This document shows, in pieces, positions 33,118-41,143 of a DNA stretch of 64,000 bases (its first letter is position 1; the number at the start of each line of letters is the position of its first letter). This stretch comes from Paenibacillus sp. JNUCC-31. Its GTDB lineage: Bacteria; Bacillota; Bacilli; Paenibacillales; Paenibacillaceae. Below the pieces are notes generated by a model. It saw nothing but the letters and a program-made list of their open reading frames with translations, had not been told where the DNA came from and ran no database searches. The translations under genes and the position numbers were made by a program. The stretch lies in the NCBI RefSeq assembly GCF_014844075.1, contig NZ_CP062165.1, forward strand, positions 372,001-436,000. Reading direction: 5' to 3'.

Positions 33118-33604
33118 ACGAATGCCCAGTAATAAAGGAGCCACTATATGGCTCCTATTTTTGTACCCTAAACTCAAATGTATCACGAAAGTATCTCTTC
33201 CCCATGATCTTAATGGATACTGGGCTATATTCTTATACTATCCCCCATAGTCAATAATGTGTTCACGATCACCCAGGACATGCCAGACGGATACGCGGAC
33301 CTGGGTTAATGCTCCTGCAAGGAAATCATATCAGTGGATAATATCTTATATGTATTATTCATCTCATCACCAATCTATCACTTCGACAAAAGATTTGTTT
33401 TCCCTGCACAAACAACTAATTTCCATCAATTCTATACACATAACATTCCAGAATAATATTTATACAGCCAATATTTTACAATATTATCATTTACAAATAT
33501 CCATTTTATATGGTATATTTATCCATGGTTGGCCAACTTAATTATGTGAGAGCTCTTCGATATCTTTAATTTCAAATAATAACTTAAAACAGAATCTTAC
33601 TTTA
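33118..33604. other. Intergenic stretch with a terminator and a coding remnant
   Basis: A hairpin at 33137-33165 (GGAGCCA-CTATA-TGGCTCC then TATTTTTG) terminates the zinc-ribbon transcript. On the minus strand, 33238-33331 translates to FLAGALTQVRVSVWHVLGD and HIIDYGG and a stop, which looks like the C-terminus of a lost gene. Nothing else was recognised. Confidence 0.4.
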
Positions 33605-33634
33605 TTGGTTCTAGTATATTTGGGAGGTTTGAAT

Positions 33635-34102
33635 ATGAAAAGATTAAGAAAATTCTCTATTTCTGTTATGGCAACCGCTTGTTTATTGGCATTTGGTTCA
33701 AGTTCAGCATCCGCTAAAACTGGTTGGGCAGATACTTTTGAGACCGCGGAAGTAATGTATTCAAGCGTTAACCAATCTTCCGGATTTAGCGCAACACAAT
33801 ATTTAGATAGCATGAGCGACAACGATTATTATGTAATAGACAATACTAACGGTTCATCTGAAATCACATATTCTGTTATAGCCACTCCACCTGCTAACTT
33901 CGACATTATTATGGGTGTTATTAAAATGAATGCAAGCGGTGCGATACTGTCTATTCAAATGGACAACTGGAATGGCCGTGGTTATCCTGAAGCAATCAGC
34001 TGGAACGCTAAACCAGGTGAAAAAGTATATTTCAGAATTATGGATAACGGAATCAACAATTACAACGAACCTTATACAATTCAATTTACTAAAACTAGCT
34101 GA
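33635..34102 (+). CDS. Secreted beta-sandwich protein, unknown
   Basis: 155 aa from ATG 33635, with GGGAGG 7 nt upstream. A signal peptide (AFGSSSASA-KT) gives a mature protein of about 127 residues with DNDYYVIDNTNGSSEITYSV, INYNEPYTIQFT-like and PGEKVYFRI strands. This resembles the bacterial pre-peptidase C-terminal (PPC) type beta sandwich, but no enzymatic domain is present. The role is unknown. It appears intact. Confidence 0.62.
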   Translation: MKRLRKFSISVMATACLLAFGSSSASAKTGWADTFETAEVMYSSVNQSSGFSATQYLDSMSDNDYYVIDNTNGSSEITYSVIATPPANFDIIMGVIKMNASGAILSIQMDNWNGRGYPEAISWNAKPGEKVYFRIMDNGINNYNEPYTIQFTKTS

Positions 34103-34124
34103 TTGATCTTAAAGTCGGTATTCT

Positions 34125-34162
34125 AAAGGCTCCCCGCTTAATGCAGGAGGAGCCTTTTTCGT
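34125..34162 (+). terminator. Terminator after the secreted beta-sandwich gene
   Basis: AAAGGCTCC-CCGCTTAATGCAG-GAGGAGCCTTTTTCG. Confidence 0.75.
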
Positions 34163-34232
34163 TTGTAGTACTTGGTATGTATGGTTCATTAACATTCTCC
34201 TACTATTCAAATGATTCAAAATTTTATAGCGA

Positions 34233-34260
34233 ATATTCCCAGGATCTGATAAACTATTCA
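34233..34260 (+). promoter_or_regulatory. Promoter-like module C
   Basis: ATATTCCCAGGATCTGATAAACTATTCA. It is the third copy of the module seen at 30749 and 32719. It precedes a short membrane-peptide frame at 34291. Confidence 0.45.
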
Positions 34261-34290
34261 ATTCCAAAAGAAACTAACTAAGATTTCAAT

Positions 34291-34458
34291 TTGAAAAGAA
34301 TTTTCGCCTTACTTTGTGCTTTAGCAATGTTTGGGATCATCTACATAATTGGTGATGTAAGTGTTAAGATCTCAAATCAGGTGAGATCTCTCCAGCATTC
34401 TTGGTTCAGAAAATCAAAATGGGGGACGTTTGGGGGACACTCCTCAATAGAAGTATAA
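34291..34458 (+). pseudogene. Short membrane-peptide reading frame, probably truncated
   Basis: From TTG 34291 the frame encodes a 55-residue product with one membrane segment (IFALLCALAMFGIIYII), then runs into the long hairpin before glnA and stops at 34458. There is no clear ribosome site. Its 3' part overlaps the hairpin arm, so it looks like the front of a gene cut by the rearrangement. Low confidence. Confidence 0.3.
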
Positions 34459-34480
34459 TCCCCATTCAAACGTCCCCCAT
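34419..34480 (-). terminator. Large hairpin after glnA, probably terminator
   Basis: ATGGGGGACGTTTG (34419-34432) and CAAACGTCCCCCAT (34467-34480) pair perfectly over 14 bp, with further GGGG/CCCC pairing inside. On the minus strand it is followed by TTTTGATTTT. Confidence 0.6.
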
Positions 34481-34522
34481 TTAAACCCTCAAAAAAACAC
34501 ATAGTTATAAGGTTTTATTCAA

Positions 34523-35851
34523 TTAGTACAACGTGATATATTGATCGCGTTCCCATTGGTGGACTTGAGTACGATACATGTCCCACTCAATTTCTTTCAG
34601 CTCGTAGAAGTGAGCTAGGGCGTGGTCGCCGAGTGCGTCACAGATGACTTCGCTGCGGATCAATTCGTTCAATGCTTCTTTCAGGTCAGCTGGCAAGCTT
34701 GGAATACCTTCTTCCACACGCTCTTCTTCTGACATGATGTAGATGTTACGGTCAATTGGAGCTGGTAAGGAAAGCTCACGTTTGATTCCGTCCAGACCTG
34801 CTTTCAACAAAACAGCCAAAGCCAAGTAAGGGTTAGCAGCCGGATCCGGGTTACGAACCTCAACACGTGTGCTCAGGCCACGGGAAGCGGGAATACGGAT
34901 CATTGGGCTACGGTTACTAGCAGACCATGCTACATAACAAGGGGCTTCATAACCTGGTACAAGACGTTTGTATGAGTTCACAGTTGGGTTCGTAATTGCT
35001 GCAAACGCACGTGCGTGCTTCAGAGTTCCAGCCATGAAGTGACGTGCAGTTTTGCTCAGACCCAACTCGTCCGACTCGTCAACGAATGCGTTCTCATTGC
35101 CTTTGAACAAGGATTGGTTACAGTGCATACCGGATCCGTTCATACCAAACAGCGGTTTAGGCATGAATGTAGCATGTAAACCATGCTGACGTGCAATCGT
35201 TTTGACAACGAGTTTGAACGTTTGGATCTGGTCAGCTGCTTTCAGAGCATCAGCATATTTAAAGTCGATCTCATGCTGACCTGGAGCTACCTCATGGTGG
35301 GAAGCTTCGATCTCAAAGCCCATTTCTTCAAGTGTGATAACGATGTCACGACGACAGTTTTCACCAAGATCCGTAGGCGCAAGGTCGAAATAACCACCTT
35401 GGTCATTCAGTTCGCTAGTCGGGTTTCCTTTTTCGTCTGTTTTGAACAAGAAGAACTCGGGTTCAGGACCGACGTTGAAGGAAGTGAATCCCATATCTTG
35501 GGCTTCCTTCAGGTTTCGTTTCAAGATGCCACGTGGATCTCCTGGGAACGGATTACCATCTGGAAGATATACGTCACAAATCAGGCGTGCAACACGGTTC
35601 TCTGCAACCCATGGGAAAATGAGCCAAGAATCGAGGTCAGGATAGAGGTACATATCGGATTCTTCGATACGCACATACCCTTCAATGGAAGAACCATCAA
35701 ACATCATTTTATTGTCCAGAGCCTTTGTAAGCTGGCTCACAGGAATCTCAACGTTTTTGATAGCTCCAAGCAAATCGGTAAATTGCAGTCGAATGAATCG
35801 AACATTTTCTTCTTTTGAGATGCGTAGTATGTCTTCTTTAGTAAAACTCAC
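34523..35851 (-). CDS. glnA: Glutamine synthetase type I
   Basis: 442 aa from GTG 35851, which has GGGAGAGG upstream; an upstream in-frame start gives an N-terminal extension unlike the family. [13 protein letters not shown] matches the start of Bacillus GlnA. Motifs are MFDGSSIEG (glutamate/ATP binding), [13 protein letters not shown], the NRSPMIRIP region and the Asp50-region loop DLLGAIKN. The enzyme makes glutamine from glutamate and ammonia and, in its feedback-inhibited form, controls GlnR. It follows glnR in the same operon, 128 nt downstream. Confidence 0.97.
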   Translation of the reverse strand: MSFTKEDILRISKEENVRFIRLQFTDLLGAIKNVEIPVSQLTKALDNKMMFDGSSIEGYVRIEESDMYLYPDLDSWLIFPWVAENRVARLICDVYLPDGNPFPGDPRGILKRNLKEAQDMGFTSFNVGPEPEFFLFKTDEKGNPTSELNDQGGYFDLAPTDLGENCRRDIVITLEEMGFEIEASHHEVAPGQHEIDFKYADALKAADQIQTFKLVVKTIARQHGLHATFMPKPLFGMNGSGMHCNQSLFKGNENAFVDESDELGLSKTARHFMAGTLKHARAFAAITNPTVNSYKRLVPGYEAPCYVAWSASNRSPMIRIPASRGLSTRVEVRNPDPAANPYLALAVLLKAGLDGIKRELSLPAPIDRNIYIMSEEERVEEGIPSLPADLKEALNELIRSEVICDALGDHALAHFYELKEIEWDMYRTQVHQWERDQYITLY

Positions 35852-35979
35852 GATACCCTCTCCCTTTCTACTCTGCGTAATGGCTTGCCTGTTATATTTG
35901 TACATTAGAAAATTGCACGGGTCAAGGAGTTCTCCTCCCCGAAAACGGGATTTCCCCTGATCTTCGAGGTTATACGAAT

Positions 35980-36393
35980 TTATTTTTTATTAAAAAAACG
36001 GGAAAGCTCTCCTTGAATGAGAGATACTTGTCCAGGTCGCTTACCTGACACAAGTTGTTGTTTCAGCAGACGGTGCAACTGAGAATCCGACAGTTCTCTG
36101 CGCTTCACTTCCGTATCGGCGGTAATAACTGTCGCCTCTTCGGATTCTTTGGATACAGGATTCATTACTTGCTTAATGCCAGCAATGTTAACCCCTTTTT
36201 CAATCAATGCTTTAATCTCCAGCAAGCGTTCTACATCATTAAACGAGAACAAACGCTGATTACCTGACGTTCTCGCAGGAACAATCAAACTGTGCTGCTC
36301 GTAATAACGAATCTGACGCGCGGACAGATCCGTAAGTTTCATTACAATACCTATCGGGAATAAGGCCATATTTCTGCGAATTTCGTCACCCAT
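35980..36393 (-). CDS. glnR: GlnR, MerR-family nitrogen regulator
   Basis: 137 aa from ATG 36393, with GGAAGG 9 nt upstream. The N-terminal winged helix reads [24 protein letters not shown], and the C-terminal tail ends [11 protein letters not shown], the segment that contacts glutamine synthetase in GlnR/TnrA. It represses glnRA when nitrogen is plentiful. Boxes upstream (36463) fit autoregulation. Confidence 0.95.
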   Translation of the reverse strand: MGDEIRRNMALFPIGIVMKLTDLSARQIRYYEQHSLIVPARTSGNQRLFSFNDVERLLEIKALIEKGVNIAGIKQVMNPVSKESEEATVITADTEVKRRELSDSQLHRLLKQQLVSGKRPGQVSLIQGELSRFFNKK

Positions 36394-36427
36394 CTTCATC
36401 AACCTTCCAGTCATCTATTCTTCCCCT

Positions 36428-36479
36428 ATTGTACATTTAGTTGTTACTAAGTGTCAATGATGTGTTAGATAAACTCACA
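36428..36479 (-). promoter_or_regulatory. glnRA promoter with GlnR boxes
   Basis: On the minus strand TTGACA (36457-36452) and TACAAT (36433-36428) are 18 nt apart. A perfect GlnR/TnrA box TGTNAN7TNACA lies at 36463-36479, overlapping the ynbB-like stop, and a half-site at 36442-36458 overlaps the -35. The arrangement is like that of B. subtilis glnRA. Confidence 0.75.
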
Positions 36480-37728
36480 ATAATTTACGCTCTCTCATGG
36501 TCTGCAACGCCATCAAAACGCCATATTTAACATGAGAGTATGTTAACCCACCCTGCATGTAGCCAATATAGGGCTCACGGATAGGTGCATCAGCAGACAA
36601 TTCCAAACTTCCACCCTGTATGAACGTACCTGCCGCCATAATGACAGGGTGTTCATAACCGGGCATGTCCCAAGGTTCAGGAACCACATGACTATCTACT
36701 GCAGCTGCCCGCTGTATCCCTTGCACAAAGGCGATTAAATGCTCTGCTGAACGAAATTGAACAGCCTGAATCAAATCGGTACGTGTCTCATTCCATGCCG
36801 GTTTGGTCACAAATCCGGATGCTGCAAACATCGCTGCAGCGAATATACTGCCTTTAATGGCCTGTCCGACAATTGTCGGCGCCATGTAAAGTCCTTGGTA
36901 GATGCTGCGAGTCGTGCCTAACATTGCCCCAACCTCACCACCGATTCCAGGAGCAGTCAGACGATATGCCGCCAATTGCACATACTTTTCCTTCCCGCAT
37001 ATGTATCCTCCGGTTTCCGCCAGACCTCCACCGGGATTCTTGATCAGTGAACCTGCCATCAGATCTACTCCAACCTCTGTCGGTTCACGTTCCTCCGTAA
37101 ACTCACCATAACAGTTATCCACAAATACGATGACATCTTCCTTGATTGCCTTTACACGTGCAACCATATCAGCGATTTCTTCAATGCAGAAGGAAGATCT
37201 CCAATCATATCCTCTGGAGCGCTGAATACCGATGACTTTGGTTGCTGCATTGATCCTTTTCTCTACGGCTGCCCAATCTACTCCGCCATCTTCCAGCAAA
37301 GCCGTCTCTTGATAGCCAATGCCAAAATCACGTAACGACCCTGTACCATCACCAGGCTTGCCAATCACTTTATGCAATGTATCATAGGGCTTACCTGTAA
37401 TGTACAACAGCTCATCACCTGGGCGAAGCACACCAAACAAAGCTGTAGCGATTGTGTGAGTTCCTGATGCAAAATGAGGACGTACCAATGCCGCCTCTGC
37501 ACCAAACACATCTGCATACACTTCATCGAGCACTTCACGCCCGCGATCGTTATAAGCGTAACCCGTTGAACCGGCAAAGTGAAAATCGCTGACTTTTCTA
37601 TGCTGAAAAGCTTCAATTACTTTCCACTGATTACGATCAGTGATAAGGTCTATCTGTTGTAATTGTCCCTCAATCTGGCGTTCAACCTGTTGTTGAAGTT
37701 CACTAATTTCTGAATCAAAGCTTGCCAT
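36475..37728 (-). CDS. PLP-dependent methionine gamma-lyase family protein (YnbB-like)
   Basis: 417 aa. It is a fold type I PLP enzyme of the Cys/Met metabolism group, with VFVDNCYGEF (PLP-binding Asp region) and LIKNPGGGLAETGGYICG (Schiff-base Lys). Members were once called aluminium resistance proteins; the actual reaction is unknown. The position between glnR and hflX matches ynbB in Bacillus. It appears full length. Confidence 0.88.
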   Translation of the reverse strand: MASFDSEISELQQQVERQIEGQLQQIDLITDRNQWKVIEAFQHRKVSDFHFAGSTGYAYNDRGREVLDEVYADVFGAEAALVRPHFASGTHTIATALFGVLRPGDELLYITGKPYDTLHKVIGKPGDGTGSLRDFGIGYQETALLEDGGVDWAAVEKRINAATKVIGIQRSRGYDWRSSFCIEEIADMVARVKAIKEDVIVFVDNCYGEFTEEREPTEVGVDLMAGSLIKNPGGGLAETGGYICGKEKYVQLAAYRLTAPGIGGEVGAMLGTTRSIYQGLYMAPTIVGQAIKGSIFAAAMFAASGFVTKPAWNETRTDLIQAVQFRSAEHLIAFVQGIQRAAAVDSHVVPEPWDMPGYEHPVIMAAGTFIQGGSLELSADAPIREPYIGYMQGGLTYSHVKYGVLMALQTMRERKLL

Positions 37729-37812
37729 CTTGCTTCATTCCCCTTCATAGCACGTATCTAACGTCAAATATCAATTATCGTGTCAAATTATCATACAAGT
37801 ATGTCATCAATA

Positions 37813-39099
37813 TTACAGTTGTATAAAATCTTCAAGTAAGTAACCAAATTTTTCATATTCACCTTTTTGCAGTTCCACTTCATAAATGACATCATTCTCT
37901 TCAAAAGTGGTCTCCACAACATCCCCTATTTTGTAAAGCACAGGCGTAAGATCTCCACGTTCAGCCGGAATACGGAACCGCTTTGTATCACCAGTTAGTT
38001 CCCCCTGGATCAGCTCCCGAATTTTCTGCAAATCCTCTGGATCAAGCGCACTCACTTTGATATGGTCTTTATCCAATGGAAGCATTTCAAGCTGCTCCGG
38101 AGTACATGCATCCTTTTTGTTGTACAACACCAACTGCGGCTTGTCTCCTGAACCCAATTGTTGCAAAATCGAGTGTACGGTTTTCATCTGGTCTTCGCGC
38201 ATAGCGGATGATGCATCCACCACATGCAAAATAAGATCTGCTTCATTCACTTCCTCCAGTGTTGCCCGAAAAGCTGCAATCAGGTCATGGGGTAGATTTT
38301 GTATAAATCCTACCGTGTCCGTCAGTACGATTTCTTTGCCGCTTGGCAGTTCCATTGTCCGTGATGTCGGATCAAGGGTAGCAAAAAGCTGGTCTTGAAT
38401 ATACACATCAGCTGCCGTTAATTGTTTAAGCAAGGTTGATTTGCCGGCATTCGTATAACCCACAAGGGCAACCTGTACGATACCCGTTTTTTTGCGACGT
38501 TCCCGGTGCAGCTTGCGGTGACGTGTCACTTCCTCCAGATGACGCTTCAAGTCATCGATGCGGCCACGAATGTGCCGGCGATCTGTCTCCAGCTTACTTT
38601 CACCCGGTCCCCGTGTTCCAATTCCGCCGCCGAGTCTGGACAGGTTCTTACCGTGACCCGACAAACGCGGGAGCAAGTAGCTCAATTGAGCCAGTTCAAC
38701 CTGAATAATACCTTCTCTCGTATTGGCGCGCTGTGCAAAAATATCCAAAATAAGCTGGGTACGGTCAATAATTTTGAGATCCAGCGCTTCTTCCAGATTA
38801 CGAACCTGAGCACCAGACAGTTCCTGGTCAAAAATAGCTGTTGTTGCTCCCATTTCTTCAGCTACAGCTCGGAGCTCCTCCACTTTCCCCTTACCAATAA
38901 ACCATTTGGTATCCCGTGTTTCCCGGTTCTGAGACAGTACACTCAGCACTTCCACGCCTGCTGTCTCGGCAAGCTTCACCAGCTCCTCCAGAGAGTACTC
39001 CGGATTAATACCCGAACGCTTAACTTCATCCGTAATCAGGCTCACCAATATGGCCCGATCCTTTTTTACCATGTCTGTATCATGTGTGCCATTTGTCAT
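37813..39099 (-). CDS. hflX: GTPase HflX
   Basis: 428 aa. The N-terminal HflX domain has SGAQVRNLEEAL and ARTNTREG-like QRANTREGIIQVELAQL; the GTPase domain has G1 GYTNAGKST, G3 DTVGF, and G4 NKKD. HflX binds ribosomes and splits stalled or heat-damaged ribosomes. It stands between the ynbB-like gene and spoVK, as in Bacillus. Confidence 0.94.
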   Translation of the reverse strand: MTNGTHDTDMVKKDRAILVSLITDEVKRSGINPEYSLEELVKLAETAGVEVLSVLSQNRETRDTKWFIGKGKVEELRAVAEEMGATTAIFDQELSGAQVRNLEEALDLKIIDRTQLILDIFAQRANTREGIIQVELAQLSYLLPRLSGHGKNLSRLGGGIGTRGPGESKLETDRRHIRGRIDDLKRHLEEVTRHRKLHRERRKKTGIVQVALVGYTNAGKSTLLKQLTAADVYIQDQLFATLDPTSRTMELPSGKEIVLTDTVGFIQNLPHDLIAAFRATLEEVNEADLILHVVDASSAMREDQMKTVHSILQQLGSGDKPQLVLYNKKDACTPEQLEMLPLDKDHIKVSALDPEDLQKIRELIQGELTGDTKRFRIPAERGDLTPVLYKIGDVVETTFEENDVIYEVELQKGEYEKFGYLLEDFIQL

Positions 39100-39219
39100 C
39101 GTGTATATTCACTCCTTCTTTTACGCATCTGCATGTATTTATTGCCACCATGATTCCCATGGCATACTTTAAGCCGAACCGGTTAACCCGGCCGGCTGCT
39201 TCAAAAATTATATTATCGC

Positions 39220-40191
39220 TTACTTTTGCTCAAACTTCAAATCCTCTGTACGAATGGTCATCAGCTCCAGTTTTCCCGGATTCCCCTGAGTATACTGCTC
39301 CAATAGTCGAACTGCCTGGTGGCGAATGGAGCGTTCAATGGCATTTCGGACATATCGTGCATTGCTGAACGCATGCAGAGATTCATTTTTTTCCTGGAGT
39401 AGATGCTGTTTTAATTTGAGTATGGTCTGCGGCATTAGAATATAATCACGTTCTTTGGCCATAATCTCGGAAATCTGAATTAACTGATCAATACTGTAAT
39501 CTGGAAATTCAACCTGAATCGGAAAACGGGAAGGCAACCCCGGATTCGTCTGCAGAAAAAAATCGATCTCTTCCGAATACCCTGCGAGGATAAGAATGAA
39601 TTGATTTTTATTGTCTTCCATGGACTTTACAAGTGTATCGATAGCTTCCTTTCCAAAATCCTTCTCCCCACCGCGAGCCAAACTATATGCCTCGTCAATG
39701 AACAAGATTCCCCCTAATGCCTTCTTGACCAAATCTCTCGTTTTTTGCGCCGTATGTCCGATGTATTCTCCAACCAGATCTGCTCGTTCCACTTCAATTA
39801 GATGCCCTTTGCTGAGCACACCCATCTTCTGAAACAGCTTTGCCACAATCCTCGCTACTGTTGTTTTACCTGTTCCCGGATTGCCTTTGAAAATCATATG
39901 ATACACGTGCGCTCCACTTAGCAGTCCTGCTTCGGTACGCATCTGGGCAATCTGTAAGAAAGCGTAAATTTCGAATACCAAATCCTTGATATTTTCAAGC
40001 CCAACCAACTGCTCCAATTCACCTTGTATCTCCTGAAAATGCGCATGCTTGGCTAACCCTTTTGCTGCCTGGATTGCCGTCTCTTCTTCTTTGACCAGCA
40101 TCTGAGGCTCCTGGTTACGCAAAACAACATTAATTTGTCTGGATGGTCTGCCTCCCGGTTGCCCTCCTGCAGCCATGACCCGTCCGTTCAT
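39220..40191 (-). CDS. spoVK: Stage V sporulation protein K (AAA ATPase, CbbX family)
   Basis: 323 aa. One AAA domain has Walker A GNPGTGKTT, Walker B LFIDEAYSL and an arginine-finger region LPSRFP. It resembles CbbX and SpoVK. It is needed for spore maturation in Bacillus; the substrate is unknown. It is encoded upstream of hflX on the same strand. Confidence 0.9.
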   Translation of the reverse strand: MNGRVMAAGGQPGGRPSRQINVVLRNQEPQMLVKEEETAIQAAKGLAKHAHFQEIQGELEQLVGLENIKDLVFEIYAFLQIAQMRTEAGLLSGAHVYHMIFKGNPGTGKTTVARIVAKLFQKMGVLSKGHLIEVERADLVGEYIGHTAQKTRDLVKKALGGILFIDEAYSLARGGEKDFGKEAIDTLVKSMEDNKNQFILILAGYSEEIDFFLQTNPGLPSRFPIQVEFPDYSIDQLIQISEIMAKERDYILMPQTILKLKQHLLQEKNESLHAFSNARYVRNAIERSIRHQAVRLLEQYTQGNPGKLELMTIRTEDLKFEQK

Positions 40192-40303
40192 TCGCCATCA
40201 CCTCTATTTTATCGGGCTGAACTCTCCTGATTATTAATGTATTCTATCAGTTGCTCTAATATTAGAAGGATGACGAAGAATTCTAAGACGCGTTGATCAT
40301 GAA

Positions 40304-40867
40304 TCAAATATGGATATTTTTTCTGAATTCTCCGTTTTCGAACAAGGTCTTTCGATGCTTCAGCGACAATTGGAAATAAGGAAACACATGGGCATCAATG
40401 GCATGCAGCAAGTCCTTGGCTGTCCGATTGGCCAGGTCGTAATCCCCCGTCGTAATATGCTTACGAGAAAGCGCATCTTCAAGTTCATCTTCATCCAGCA
40501 AAAATACTTCTCCATCTTTCAGGACGACGACATCGAGATAAAGGTCATCAAACCAAGGAACACCCTGATCGGTAATCCCTTGGCTGCGACATGTATCAAT
40601 ATACCACTCAACAATCCGCTCCTGATCATCAAACATGGCCGTAACCACAAAATGTTCTCCTTTGGGATAATACTGCAACCAGGAATAGCCTTTATCTGCA
40701 ATGCAGAAGGTGCTTCCTCCATAGGTTTTCCACAATGGCTCTTTTAAATCTTGTATCGTGTACAATGTAATGTAGCCTGTGAAAATTTTGGATTGAACGA
40801 ACCGGCATGTAAATTGTCGGTTCGTAATCCGGCGCCAGTTCGCGCGGTCCCCGAATTTCCGTTTCAT
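40304..40867 (-). CDS. DUF402-domain protein (Ntdp-like phosphatase family)
   Basis: 187 aa. The DUF402 region has PKGEHFVVTAMFDDQERIVEWYID, VPWFDDLYLDVVVLKDGEVFLLDEDELEDAL and a helical C-terminus. Members include nucleoside tri/diphosphatases with a beta-barrel and acidic metal site; the substrate here is unknown. GAGGGG lies upstream of the ATG. Confidence 0.82.
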   Translation of the reverse strand: MKRKFGDRANWRRITNRQFTCRFVQSKIFTGYITLYTIQDLKEPLWKTYGGSTFCIADKGYSWLQYYPKGEHFVVTAMFDDQERIVEWYIDTCRSQGITDQGVPWFDDLYLDVVVLKDGEVFLLDEDELEDALSRKHITTGDYDLANRTAKDLLHAIDAHVFPYFQLSLKHRKTLFENGEFRKNIHI

Positions 40868-41080
40868 ACGAACCCCTCTTTGCCGACCACAGGTCCGTGA
40901 CCTGCTGATATTGGTGAACAGCGAATAACGTCCGCATTACCGACTCCATCAGTTCCTGGATCCGCTTTGCACAACGTATTACGAATAGTTACAGCTTACC
41001 ATATTTAAGTTATACACTCAAAATCAAGCTTTGTCCCACTACTCAGCAGATTCCAGTCTATTTACAGATGTCTTTAAAAA

Positions 41081-41120
41081 CAAAAAAGCCTGCTTCGCCG
41101 AAATTTCGGGAAGCAGGCTT
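41081..41120 (-). terminator. Terminator after the PBP gene
   Basis: AAGCCTGCTTC-CCGAAATTTCGG-GAAGCAGGCTT with TTTTTTG on the minus strand; a long stem. Confidence 0.85.
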
Positions 41121-41143
41121 ACAGGTAAAACTATATCTTTCTT

